A DNA stretch of 64,000 nucleotides, taken from contig NZ_CP119794.1 of the NCBI RefSeq assembly GCF_029338315.1, positions 496,001 to 560,000 on the forward strand, in the 5' to 3' direction. The notes under the pieces were generated by a model. It searched no databases. It saw only the letters and a program-made list of their open reading frames with translations, and was not told where the DNA came from. The translations under genes were made by a program, and so were the position numbers. The stretch's first letter is position 1; each line of letters opens with the position of its first letter. This document shows, one piece after another, positions 9,809-18,817 of the stretch. This DNA comes from Haloarcula regularis (GTDB lineage: Archaea > Halobacteriota > Halobacteria > Halobacteriales > Haloarculaceae).

Positions 9809-10309
9809 ATGGCCTGGGTCAAATCCGAGTACGCCGGCGAACTGGCCGTCCTCTCGACGTGGCTGGTCGCGCTGGCGCCGTGGTCCGTCTCCGTCTTCCA
9901 GGTGTCGAATCTCACCGTCGTCGCCCTGCGCTTTCTCCCCTTCCGACTCCAGTTCATCTTCGGGGCGACCATCGAGAACGAGCGCCCATTCCTGTGGGCG
10001 TGGGAGGTGGCGCGGTTCCAGACGTCGTCCGAACTCACGCTCGCCGGGACGCTCGGGTTCGCCGCGCTGGTCCTGTTTGCCCTGCCGTTCGCGCTGAGCG
10101 CCTACTACTACTTCGAGGAGGAACGGGTCGGCGACGTGCTCCCGCTGGATCCAGTGCGTCTGTTCGGCGGCCTGCTGGGACTGGTGGCGCTCGCGACGCT
10201 GGCCGCCACGGCGCTGTTCGTCCGGTTCTTCCCCGGTGTCACCCTCCCGGTCGGTGCGGCGCTCTCCGCCCTGTTTGCCTATCTCCTGTTGACGATAGAC
10301 CGCACCTGA
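9809..10309 (+). CDS. Haloarchaeal membrane protein, unknown function
   Basis: A 166-residue integral membrane protein beginning MAWVKSEYAGELAVLSTWL. Hydrophobic segments at about 12-35, 75-100, 115-137 and 142-160 suggest four helices, with FYYxEEER-like charged loop YYYFEEERVGDV between the second and third. The MxWVxSEYAGELAV start is a recurrent haloarchaeal membrane-protein N-terminus, but I cannot assign a function. It is divergent from the DUF5793-like gene and lies upstream of the pilus motor operon with its own spacer of 120 bases. Confidence 0.6.
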   Translation: MAWVKSEYAGELAVLSTWLVALAPWSVSVFQVSNLTVVALRFLPFRLQFIFGATIENERPFLWAWEVARFQTSSELTLAGTLGFAALVLFALPFALSAYYYFEEERVGDVLPLDPVRLFGGLLGLVALATLAATALFVRFFPGVTLPVGAALSALFAYLLLTIDRT

Positions 10310-10358
10310 CTCCGCTCGCGCGACGATACCGTACTCTCTCGTGATAATTTGGAGAGCG

Positions 10359-10366
10359 AATTTAAG
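10359..10366 (+). promoter_or_regulatory. Putative TATA box of the pilus motor operon
   Basis: AATTTAAG lies in an AT-richer stretch about 64-71 bases before the ATPase ATG, implying a leader of roughly 35-45 bases rather than a leaderless start. Confidence 0.4.
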
Positions 10367-10429
10367 TAGGAGGCCGAACAAACCAAGACAGACCGTAGCC
10401 TACGCCGCGATCACCGGTCGTTTGAGTAG

Positions 10430-12049
10430 ATGTCCAATCCCGAGACACCAGATCCAGGTGACGTCGTCAAGGACCCGCTCGGCCACATCCAGTCGTGGCT
10501 CTCGCGGACGGCGACCATGCTCAGTGGCGGGGCCATCCCCGAGTCGAACTACGACCCGGGCCGACACGGTTCGCTGGTCGCCTTCGACGGCCTGGCGGGC
10601 CAGGAAGAACTCGACCGCTACTGGCTCAACGCCCCCTTTGCCTTCGTCTCTATCAACCACGACCCCGACCGTGACGAGAACCGGTACCACGTGGTCGAAC
10701 CCTCGCTGACCGACATCGAGGCGGAACTGCTGGACCGACTGTACGATGACATCCGCGGGCCGCTCATCTACCGGGACTCGGTGGACCGCGACCCCGAGGC
10801 GGCGCTACGCGAGGAACTCCGCGTTCGCCTCGAGGAGTACGGCGTGGTCATCGAACCGGAGACGTTCTACCGCCTCTATTACTACCTCTACCGCTCGTTT
10901 CTCGGCTATGGCTACATCGACCCCCTGATGCACGACCCGGCCATCGAGGACATCTCCTGTGACGGCGCGGGCCTGCCCATTTTCGTCTACCACGACGAGT
11001 ACACCGACGTCGAGACGAACATCACCTACGAGTCGGAGGAACTCGAGGAGTTCGTCATCCAGCTGGCCCAGCGCTCGGGCCGGCACGTCTCCGTCTCGGA
11101 CCCCGTCGTCTCGACGACGCTGCCCGACGGGTCCCGCATCGAACTCGCGCTCGGCCAGGAAGTGACCCCGCGAGGCAGCGCCTTCACCATTCGGAAGTAC
11201 GCGGACGAACCGTTCACGCCGATCGACCTGCTGGAGTACGGCACCTTCTCCGTCGAGATGCTGGCGTACCTCTGGCTGGCCATCGAGTCGAACAAGTCGC
11301 TCATCTTCGCCGGGGGGACCGCCGCCGGCAAGACGACGTCGATGAACGCCGTCTCGATGTTCATCCCGCCCCGGTCGAAGGTGCTGACCATCGAGGACAC
11401 CCGCGAGCTCTCACTGTACCACGACAACTGGCTCTCGTCGGTGACCCGGGAACGCCTGGACGACTCGGACATCACGATGTACGACCTCCTGCGCTCGGCG
11501 CTCAGGCACCGCCCGGAGTACATCGTCGTCGGCGAGGTCCGCGGCCAGGAGGCCATCACGCTGTTCCAGGCGATGAACACCGGCCACACGACGTTCTCGA
11601 CGCTCCACGCCGACTCGGTCCAGACGGTCATCAACCGCCTGGAGAACGAACCCATCAACGTGCCCCGACCGATGGTCCAGTCGCTCGACATCCTCTGTGT
11701 CCAGGTGCTCGCCCGGTCGGGCGACGAGCGCGTCCGGCGGGCCAAGACCATCGCCGAGATAGAGGGCATCGACCAGCGGACCGGCGAACTGGACTACTCG
11801 AACACCTACGCCTGGCAGTCGACCGGCGACGAGTTCAGTCGGTCGAACAGCGAGCTGCTCGACGAAATACGCTCGGAACGGGGCTGGAGCCAGTCGGAGT
11901 TGCTCACGGAGCTGCAGAACCGCCGACGGTTCCTCCAGTACCTCCGCCGGGAGGGAATCTCCGACTATCGCCGGTTCACTGCGATGGTCAACAAGTACTA
12001 CGCCGACGCCGAACAGGTCATGGAACGCATCGACGACGAGTCCACCTGA
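10430..12049 (+). CDS. Type IV pilus / type II secretion ATPase (PilB/TadA-like)
   Basis: A 539-residue motor ATPase of the VirB11-like secretion superfamily. The N-terminal domain (1-180) is followed by the family linker YGYIDPLMHDPAIEDIS, Walker A GGTAAGKTTSMN at about 292-303, the Asp box TIEDTREL, Walker B IVVGEVRG and the His box HTTFSTLHADS. It should sit on the cytoplasmic face and drive assembly of a pilus or pseudopilus together with the membrane platform encoded directly downstream (one-base spacer). No pilin or prepilin peptidase gene is adjacent, so it is a two-gene motor module. Archaellum ArlI is less likely because no arl genes are present. Confidence 0.92.
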   Translation: MSNPETPDPGDVVKDPLGHIQSWLSRTATMLSGGAIPESNYDPGRHGSLVAFDGLAGQEELDRYWLNAPFAFVSINHDPDRDENRYHVVEPSLTDIEAELLDRLYDDIRGPLIYRDSVDRDPEAALREELRVRLEEYGVVIEPETFYRLYYYLYRSFLGYGYIDPLMHDPAIEDISCDGAGLPIFVYHDEYTDVETNITYESEELEEFVIQLAQRSGRHVSVSDPVVSTTLPDGSRIELALGQEVTPRGSAFTIRKYADEPFTPIDLLEYGTFSVEMLAYLWLAIESNKSLIFAGGTAAGKTTSMNAVSMFIPPRSKVLTIEDTRELSLYHDNWLSSVTRERLDDSDITMYDLLRSALRHRPEYIVVGEVRGQEAITLFQAMNTGHTTFSTLHADSVQTVINRLENEPINVPRPMVQSLDILCVQVLARSGDERVRRAKTIAEIEGIDQRTGELDYSNTYAWQSTGDEFSRSNSELLDEIRSERGWSQSELLTELQNRRRFLQYLRREGISDYRRFTAMVNKYYADAEQVMERIDDEST

Positions 12050-12050
12050 G

Positions 12051-14490
12051 ATGGCCCTGAACCCGCTCGGCCTGACACCGCTCGCGCTGCTGGTCGTCCT
12101 CCTCTCGGTCGTCGGCCTCGGCTTCGTCAGCGAGCCCTGGGACCGCCGCCTGACGCGGTTCTCGCGGCGCCTCTTCGGCCGGTACGTGGGGGCCTCACCC
12201 GAGCGCAAGCGAGTCCTGGAATCCGCGTACATCGGCGAGACCTACCGCGGATACGCTGCCCGCACCTACCTGTTTACGGCGATCGCGGCGGTGTGCGGGG
12301 CACTCGGTGGGGCCTACCTCGTGGGTCTGCTCCTGCTCGCGATTCCGACCATCGTCGACCTGCTGCTGGGCCTGCCGAACACGATGGTCAACGCCCTGGG
12401 CATCCGTGGCTTCGAACTGGTGCTGGCCCCGACGCGGACGCTCGCCGTCCTCGCCGCCGGTGGCGTCTTCACCGGCGCAGGGGCGGCCGGGCTGACCTAC
12501 ATACTGCGCTGGGAGCTCCCGAAGAACACCGCGGCGGTGCGCCGGCGCAACATCGAGGAGGGGATGCCACGGAACATCGCCTTCATGTACGCGCTCGCCC
12601 GGGGCGGCATGTCGTTCCCCGACATCGTCCGGGTGCTCGGTCGGAACCAGGACATCTACGGCGACATGTCCCGCGAGATATCCATCGCCGTCCGCGAGAT
12701 GGACCTCTTTGGCCGGGACGTCATCTCCTCGCTCCAGCACGTCTCACACCGCACGCCCAGCGAGAAGATGAAGACGTTCACCGAGAACCTCTCGAGCGTC
12801 CTCCAGAGCGGGCAGTCCCTCGAGTCGTTTCTCCGCGACCAGTACGAGCGACACCAGGAGGACGCGGCCCAGCGACAGGCGGACATCATCGAGAGCCTCG
12901 CCACGATCGCGGAGGCCTACGTCACGATCTTCGTCGCCGGAGTGCTCTTTCTCATCACGATACTGCTCGTGTTCGGCCTGACGACGACCGACACGCTCCC
13001 CTTTCTCCAGTTGCTCGCGTATCTGGCCATCCCGCTCGCGAACGCCGGCTTCATGGTCTACCTCTCGTCGAAGATGGAAGCGCTCGGGATCAGCGACAGC
13101 GGCACGACCGACGTGCTGGACCGCCTGGAGACGACGACGTTCGGCAAACCGGCGGTACGGCCCGAGACCGGCGTCACCGACGGTGGCCACGTCGATACGG
13201 CCACCGACAACTGGGCCCGCCTGCGCCTGTACGACCGGGTCCGGCGGGTGAAACGGATACTCCGCTCGCCGGTCGAGACGCTCGTCTGGAACCCGACGCA
13301 GGTGCTCTACGTCGCCGTCCCCGTCGCGGTGCTGGCGTTTGCCTTGCGCGCCCCGGCGGCCTTCCAGACCTCGATCGTCAACGTGCGACTGCTCGACGAC
13401 CTGCTCGTCCAGTCGGCGTTGCTCGTGCTGGGCGCTTTCGCCGTCGTCAGGTTCGTCTACGTCCGTCGGGTCGCCCGTATCGAGCAGGCGACGCCGGAGT
13501 TGCTAGAGCGCCTGGCGAGCCTCAACGAGGCGGGCATGACCATCGTCGAGAGCATCCGCCGCGTCCGGGGGAACGACGTCGGCGTCCTCACGCCAGAAGT
13601 GAAGCGCATCTGGGCGGACATCCGGATGGGCCAACGTCGACGACGCGCTGGTCCGGTTCGGGCGCCGCATCAAGACGACGGCGATTATCCGGGTCGTGAC
13701 GCTCCTGATACACTCGATGCGAGCCTCCGGGGAGCTGGGGCCGGTCCTTCGTATCGCCGCGACCCAGGCGCGCTCCGAACTCCAGCTGCGAAAGCGCCGC
13801 CGGCAGCAGATGCTGACGTACCTGGTGGTCATATACATCTCCTTTCTGGTCTTCCTGGTCATCATCGTCGCCGTCCAGGAAGTACTCGTGCCGGCGCTCC
13901 CCTCGGACGTCCCGACGCCGGTCGGGTCGGCGAACCGCCTGGGCGTCGGCGTCGACCAGTTCGCCCGCTTCGGCAGGGTCGACAAGGCGGCCTACACGCT
14001 GGTGTTTTTCCACACGGCGCTCATCCAGGCCGTCCTGACCGGGTTCATCGGCGGCCAGCTCGGCGAGGGGACGCTCAAGGACGGCGCAAAACACGCAGCC
14101 GTCCTGCTCGGGGTGGCCTACGTCGCCTTCCTGCTCCTTTCCTCGCCCGTCGCCTCGCTGACCGTCGCCGACCAGCCCGTCGACGGGGGCGAACTGACCG
14201 TCGAATCGGCGTCGCTCTCGGACGGCGGGTTCGTCGTGGTCCACGAGAGCGACACCGAGGGCCCGGTGGTCGGCACCTCCGGGTACCTCCAGGCCGGCAC
14301 CCACCGTGACCTCCGGATTTCACTCGACGGGTCAGTGAACACGGGCACGCCGCTGGTCCTGGTGGTCCACCAGGACACCAACGGGAACCAGGCCCTGGAC
14401 TACGACTTCGAGGGTGCGGGCGGCCCGGACCAGCCCTACGCCGCGACCGGCAACGCGGAGTTCGTGACAGTCGAACTGACGGTCGAGTGA
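12051..14490 (+). CDS. TadC/PilC-like pilus platform with C-terminal extracellular domain (frameshifted)
   Basis: About 813 residues after repair of a shift at about 13628-13632, where GGCC probably replaces GGCGCC. It carries two type II secretion F modules: the first at about 150-345, with the motif EEGMPRNIAFMYALARGGMS, and the second at about 490-600, with LLERLASLNEAGMTIVESIR. Each is bounded by membrane helices, as expected for the archaeal double-F platform. After the last helix (LLGVAYVAFLLLSSPVASL) comes an extracellular beta domain of about 105 residues (VESASLSDGGFVVVHES, AGTHRDLRISL, HQDTNGNQALDYDF) resembling DUF7282. This tail stays in frame with the second F module, so the fusion itself is not caused by the indel. 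Partner of the upstream ATPase. Confidence 0.85.
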
Positions 14491-14528
14491 CGCTGGGTTT
14501 ACGGTCGTCAGCGGGGAAGACGCGGTAG

Positions 14529-16187
14529 ATGGAGTTCGCCGCCTTCGCCGATGCCGCCGCCGAAATCGAGGCCGAGAGCGCAGACACCGCCGTCGTCGCG
14601 GCGGTGACCGACCTGCTGGCCGACGCCGACGACGACCTGGCCCACCTCGTGCGCTTCGTCCAGGGTCGGGTGTTCCCGGCTCACGACTCCCGCACGCTCG
14701 ACATCGGGCCACAGCTCTGCCACGAGGCCATCGCCCGCGCGGCCGGACAGAACGTCTCCGCCGGAGACGTCGAGGACCGCCTGGCCGAGGTCGGCGAGAT
14801 CGGGGCCGTGGCCGCCGCGTACGACTTCGGCGGGCAGCAGGGCCTCGCGGCGTTCGGGGCCGGTGGACGCGAGCAGTTGACCGTGGCCGAGGTGGCACGC
14901 GAGTTAGTCGATCTGGCGGCCGTCGACGGCGACGGGAGCCAGTCGACGAAAGTCGAGATGCTCTTTGGCCTGTTCAACCGCTGTTCGCCGACGGAGGCCC
15001 GGTACCTGGCGCGTCTCGTCCTCTCGGAGATGCGCATCGGGGTCGGGACGGGCACCGTCCGTGACGCCGTCGCCGCGGCGTTCGACGTCCCCGTCGCGGC
15101 CGTCGAGCGGGCCCTCCAGGTCTCGAACGACTACGGCTACGTGGCGACAGTGGCCCGCGACGAGGGCGTCGATGGCCTCGACGCCATCGACCTCGAGGTG
15201 GGTCGGCCGGTCCAGGCGATGCTCGCACAGGCCGGGACCATCACCGGCGCGCTCGAGGACTGGGGCACGGTCGCCGTCGAGTGGAAGTACGACGGCGCTC
15301 GGGTCCAGGTCCACTTCGACGGCGAGTCCGCCCGCCTGTTCTCGCGCAACATGGAGGAGGTGACCGACCCCCTCCCGGAGGTGGTCGAGACCGTCGAGTC
15401 GACGCTCTCGGTGCCCGCGATTCTGGACGGTGAGGTAGTCGCCGTCGACGACGGCGGTGACCCGTTGCCCTTCCAGGAGGTGCTGCGGCGGTTCCGACGC
15501 AAACACGACGTCGCCGCAACGCGTGCCGACGTCGCCGTCCGCCTGCACGCGTTCGACTGTCTCCACGCTGACGGCGAGGACCTGCTCGACGTCCCGCTGC
15601 GAGAGCGCCACGCCCGCCTGCAATCGCTGGTTCCGGATGGGAGCGAGACAGTCTCGACGCTCGCGCTCCAGTCAGACGCCGACGCTATCGGCGACATCGA
15701 ACGCGAGGCGCTGGCGGCCGGCCAGGAGGGCATCATGCTCAAGGACCCCGGCGCCGCCTACACGCCCGGCAAGCGGGGCAAACGCTGGCGCAAGCGAAAA
15801 CCCGACGTCGAGACGGTCGATTGCGTCGTCACCGGTGCCGAGTGGGGCGAGGGCCGGCGAGCGAACGTGCTTGGGACGTTCGAACTCTCCGTGCGGACCG
15901 ACGATGGGTTCACGACGGTCGGCAACGTCGCGACGGGCATCACCGACGAGCAACTCGAGGCACTGACCGAGCGTCTCGAACCCCTCGTCACGGCCGAATC
16001 CGGCCAGCAGGTCCGCCTGGACCCGACCGTCGTCTTCGAGGTGGGCTACGAGGAGATACAGGCCTCCTCGAACTACGACTCGGGCTACGCGCTCCGGTTC
16101 CCCCGGTTCGTCGCCGTGCGTGAGGACAAGCCGCCCGACGAGGCGGATTCCCTCGAGCGCCTCGGGCGACTCGCCGAGGGGCAGTGA
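14529..16187 (+). CDS. ligA: ATP-dependent DNA ligase
   Basis: A 552-residue ligase sealing nicks during replication and repair. Residues 1-220 are the helical DNA-binding domain. The adenylation domain starts with the catalytic Lys in VEWKYDGARVQ (motif I, about 255), then LFSRNMEEVT (motif III neighbourhood), LDGEVVAVDD, FDCLHADG and EGIMLKDPGA (motif IV), and KRWRKRKP (motif V). The OB-fold domain ends at ASSNYDSGYALRFPRFVAVR. Length and motif order fit archaeal/eukaryal ligase I. A TATA-like sequence GGTTTACG lies near 14495-14502. Haloarchaea often also have an NAD+-dependent ligase elsewhere. Confidence 0.96.
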   Translation: MEFAAFADAAAEIEAESADTAVVAAVTDLLADADDDLAHLVRFVQGRVFPAHDSRTLDIGPQLCHEAIARAAGQNVSAGDVEDRLAEVGEIGAVAAAYDFGGQQGLAAFGAGGREQLTVAEVARELVDLAAVDGDGSQSTKVEMLFGLFNRCSPTEARYLARLVLSEMRIGVGTGTVRDAVAAAFDVPVAAVERALQVSNDYGYVATVARDEGVDGLDAIDLEVGRPVQAMLAQAGTITGALEDWGTVAVEWKYDGARVQVHFDGESARLFSRNMEEVTDPLPEVVETVESTLSVPAILDGEVVAVDDGGDPLPFQEVLRRFRRKHDVAATRADVAVRLHAFDCLHADGEDLLDVPLRERHARLQSLVPDGSETVSTLALQSDADAIGDIEREALAAGQEGIMLKDPGAAYTPGKRGKRWRKRKPDVETVDCVVTGAEWGEGRRANVLGTFELSVRTDDGFTTVGNVATGITDEQLEALTERLEPLVTAESGQQVRLDPTVVFEVGYEEIQASSNYDSGYALRFPRFVAVREDKPPDEADSLERLGRLAEGQ

Positions 16188-16235
16188 GCGGCCGCGACCG
16201 ACATCTGTTTCAGACTGGTGCGTGTATCGTCACAC

Positions 16236-16979
16236 ATGACTGTCAGACACGACAACATCACCGCCGAGTGGCTCGGCTACGCGACGCTCCGACTCGAGGC
16301 CGACGACACCGTCGTCTACTTCGACCCGGGGCGATACGGCGTCCTCACCGGCGAGTGGGAACCGGACGACCCCGACGCGGGCCACCCGGACCCCCGGGAC
16401 TACGACGCCCGTGACGGCGACATCGTCTGTGTGACACACATCCACCACTACGATCCGGACGGCATCCGCCGTGTCGCCAAGTCCGACGCGACGATAGTTG
16501 CGTTCGAGGGCATCGACGTCCACCAGTCAGACCGCGACCTCGATCGGCTCGCCGACCTGGACTACGAGGTCCGCGAGGTGTCGATGGAGGACGAACTGCT
16601 CGTCGACGGGACGCCGATCTGGACGGTCCCGGCCTACAACCACGAGGACGGACCGAACGTCGAGCCAGACGGGGCGCCCATCCACCCGAAGGGGATCGGC
16701 TGTGGTTTCCTCGTCTCCCTCGACGGAACGAGAGTTTTCTGGACCGGCGACTCGGACGTCCTCGACGGGCACGCCGAACTCGACGTATCGCTGTTCGTCC
16801 CCTCCATCGCGTCCAGCTTCACGATGGACCGCCACGAGGCCGCCGACCTGGCCGAGGCGATGGATCCGGACCTCGTGCTCCCGATGCACTACAACACGTT
16901 CGACTCACTCGCTGCCGACGACGAGGCCTTCGCGGCCGACGTCGCCAGCCGACACGTGCCCGTCGTCCTCGACCGGTAG
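16236..16979 (+). CDS. Metallo-beta-lactamase fold hydrolase (UlaG-like)
   Basis: A 247-residue protein with the beta-lactamase fold. The N-terminal WLGYATLRLEADDTVVYFDP is typical of the UlaG/YtnP-type subgroup, where substrates are often phosphoesters or lactones. The metal motif is THIHHYDPDG (HxHxxDxD variant), then FWTGDSDV with the bridging Asp, and PMHYNTFD with the last His. All metal ligands seem present. ATG at 16236 is preferred; the conserved strand begins a few residues later. Likely cytoplasmic, substrate unknown. It stands alone between the ligase and a methyltransferase gene on the other strand. Confidence 0.85.
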   Translation: MTVRHDNITAEWLGYATLRLEADDTVVYFDPGRYGVLTGEWEPDDPDAGHPDPRDYDARDGDIVCVTHIHHYDPDGIRRVAKSDATIVAFEGIDVHQSDRDLDRLADLDYEVREVSMEDELLVDGTPIWTVPAYNHEDGPNVEPDGAPIHPKGIGCGFLVSLDGTRVFWTGDSDVLDGHAELDVSLFVPSIASSFTMDRHEAADLAEAMDPDLVLPMHYNTFDSLAADDEAFAADVASRHVPVVLDR

Positions 16980-17004
16980 GGCGCGTCGCCCCCAATCCGT
17001 CCGC

Positions 17005-17607
17005 TCACTCCCCGATGTCGGGATACGGCTGGCGCCCCCCGCTGGACTTGCGCGCGACCAGTTGCGCCGTCGCGGACCGGCGGCCATCGGGACGCGCCGT
17101 CGTGCGCTCGTCGTAGTGCAGGACGGTCAACCCCAGGCCGGTCCGCAGCAGTTCGTTCGCGGCGAACCGGTAGCGGTCCGTCGACGGCCCGACGTCGGCG
17201 TCGTCCGTCGTCCGGAGGTGGTGCTGGACGAAGCAACAGCCGCCGTCGGTGAGCGCCTCGACGACGTCGGGGAACCGGTCGACGACGCGGTAGAAACTGA
17301 CGGTGACCACGTCGTACGTCGACTCGGGGAACCCGTAACTGGGGACGTCGGCCTGGATCCACTCGATGCGGTCCGCGACGCCGGCTTCCGTCGCATTCTC
17401 GCGAGCGACGCGGAGGCCGGCGCGCGACTGGTCGATCGCGTCGACGTCGTAGCCTGCCTCGGCCAGCGGAATCGCGTTGCGACCGGTCCCCGTCGCGATG
17501 TCGAGTGCCCGCCCCTCGGGGAAGGTCGGCAGGTACCGCTCGAGTACCGGGTGCGGGTCGGGCTTTCGCGGGTACGACCCGCTCCGGAACCGTTCGTCCC
17601 AGTCCAT
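17005..17607 (-). CDS. Class I SAM-dependent methyltransferase
   Basis: A 200-residue methyltransferase. Motif I is ALDIATGTGRNAIPLAEAGY (about 34-53), followed by the acidic residue in VDAIDQS, then QADVPSYGFPESTYDVVTV (motif III region). The start MDWDERFRSGSYPRKPDPHP resembles TehB-like or tellurite-resistance-type methyltransferases, which methylate small molecules. The start at 17607 is chosen for this conserved N-terminus. Convergent with the upstream hydrolase gene. Substrate unknown. Confidence 0.85.
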   Translation of the reverse strand: MDWDERFRSGSYPRKPDPHPVLERYLPTFPEGRALDIATGTGRNAIPLAEAGYDVDAIDQSRAGLRVARENATEAGVADRIEWIQADVPSYGFPESTYDVVTVSFYRVVDRFPDVVEALTDGGCCFVQHHLRTTDDADVGPSTDRYRFAANELLRTGLGLTVLHYDERTTARPDGRRSATAQLVARKSSGGRQPYPDIGE

Positions 17608-17709
17608 ACGACGGAGTGAGGGCCGGCGCGGGGATGAATCCTCTGCCCAGCGTGGCCACTCGTGCTGGCGGTGCTGTCGAGTCACGCAGCGAAGACAGCC
17701 GGCGTGGCC

Positions 17710-18816
17710 TCAGAGGACGCCCATCTCGGTCAGGCGCTCGGGCAGGTAGGTGTCGGTCACGAAGTCGAGGCCACGCGAGGCCAGCGCCTGCTGTTCGGCC
17801 TTCTTCCCGATGTCCAACTGGAGTTCGATCTGTTCCGTCCAGAACTCCGTCTGGAACCGGGGGTCCTCGAGCTCGGATTCGAGGGCGTTGATGTCGGAGT
17901 CCGACAGCGGGTCCGTCGGCAGTTCGTACTCGACGATATCGGCCGGTCGGATGCCGATGAACTCCGCCTCCGGCGTGGCCAAGTACTCCGAGAGGTGGGC
18001 CGACTTGATAGAGCCGTAGGCGACGGAGCCGTAGATGCGGTACGACCACGGGTCGCCGTCAGTGAACACGGTGACCGGGAGGTCGAGTTCGTCGTGGAGG
18101 CGCTTGGTGATGCGGCGGGTGGCTCGGGCCGGCTGGCCCTTGAGGTGGACGACGATGACGTTGTACTCCTCGTCGAAGCCGTTCTCGACCAGCCGGTCGC
18201 GCATGCCGCCTGTCTCGACGCAGAGCACGAAGTCGGCGTCGTTCTCCAGGAACTCGATCGTGTCGGGGTTGTTCGGAATCTGGTAGCCGCCCTCGCCGAC
18301 GTCCTCCTGGCAGTGAATCTCCCGCTCGCCCCGGCGGGTCTGCTCGCGGAGCCTCAGCGGGCCCATGATAGTCGCGCCGGACTCCTCGGGGCGCATGTGG
18401 AAGTCCTCGCGCGTGACCTCGGAGACGATCTCTAAGTCCTCGACGAGCTGGTTGGACTCGTCCTGGTCGTTGAACTGCGCGTCCTCCATGTCCCAGGACT
18501 CGGAGAGGTAGTACAGCTCACGCAGAGTCGACGAGCGGTCCTCCTCCAGCTGTTTCGAGAGGAAGTCGATTGTGTAGATGGCCTTCAGGAGCTTCTGGGC
18601 GCCCGAGACCGACTTGGCCGACCGCGTCGAGTGGCGGTCGCCGTAGACCCAGACCTTCTTGTCCTCGTCGTACTCGATGTTGGACTTCGTCCGCGTTGGG
18701 ATGCGCATCGACGGCACCTCGCCGCCGGCGAACTGGTCGTAGAACTCCGCCGCGAGGTCGATGAGTCGCTCGCGGGCCGTCTCTGATTGCTGTGGGATAT
18801 CTGACTCTGAACTCAT
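17710..18816 (-). CDS. top6A: DNA topoisomerase VI subunit A
   Basis: A 368-residue catalytic subunit of topoisomerase VI, the Spo11 homologue that cuts both strands and relaxes or decatenates DNA. The winged-helix (CAP-like) domain carries the catalytic Tyr in [14 protein letters not shown] (about 117-130). The Toprim domain carries the metal-binding acidic residues, including [21 protein letters not shown]. Length matches archaeal Top6A. It starts two bases after the stop of top6B, so both subunits come from one mRNA. No disruption seen in this subunit. Confidence 0.97.
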   Translation of the reverse strand: MSSESDIPQQSETARERLIDLAAEFYDQFAGGEVPSMRIPTRTKSNIEYDEDKKVWVYGDRHSTRSAKSVSGAQKLLKAIYTIDFLSKQLEEDRSSTLRELYYLSESWDMEDAQFNDQDESNQLVEDLEIVSEVTREDFHMRPEESGATIMGPLRLREQTRRGEREIHCQEDVGEGGYQIPNNPDTIEFLENDADFVLCVETGGMRDRLVENGFDEEYNVIVVHLKGQPARATRRITKRLHDELDLPVTVFTDGDPWSYRIYGSVAYGSIKSAHLSEYLATPEAEFIGIRPADIVEYELPTDPLSDSDINALESELEDPRFQTEFWTEQIELQLDIGKKAEQQALASRGLDFVTDTYLPERLTEMGVL

Positions 18817-18817
18817 A

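Noticed and set aside
16395..17631. Other long antisense frames with Arg/Pro-rich translations
   Set aside because: They lie opposite or across clearly conserved genes and have the biased composition typical of shadow frames in GC-rich DNA.
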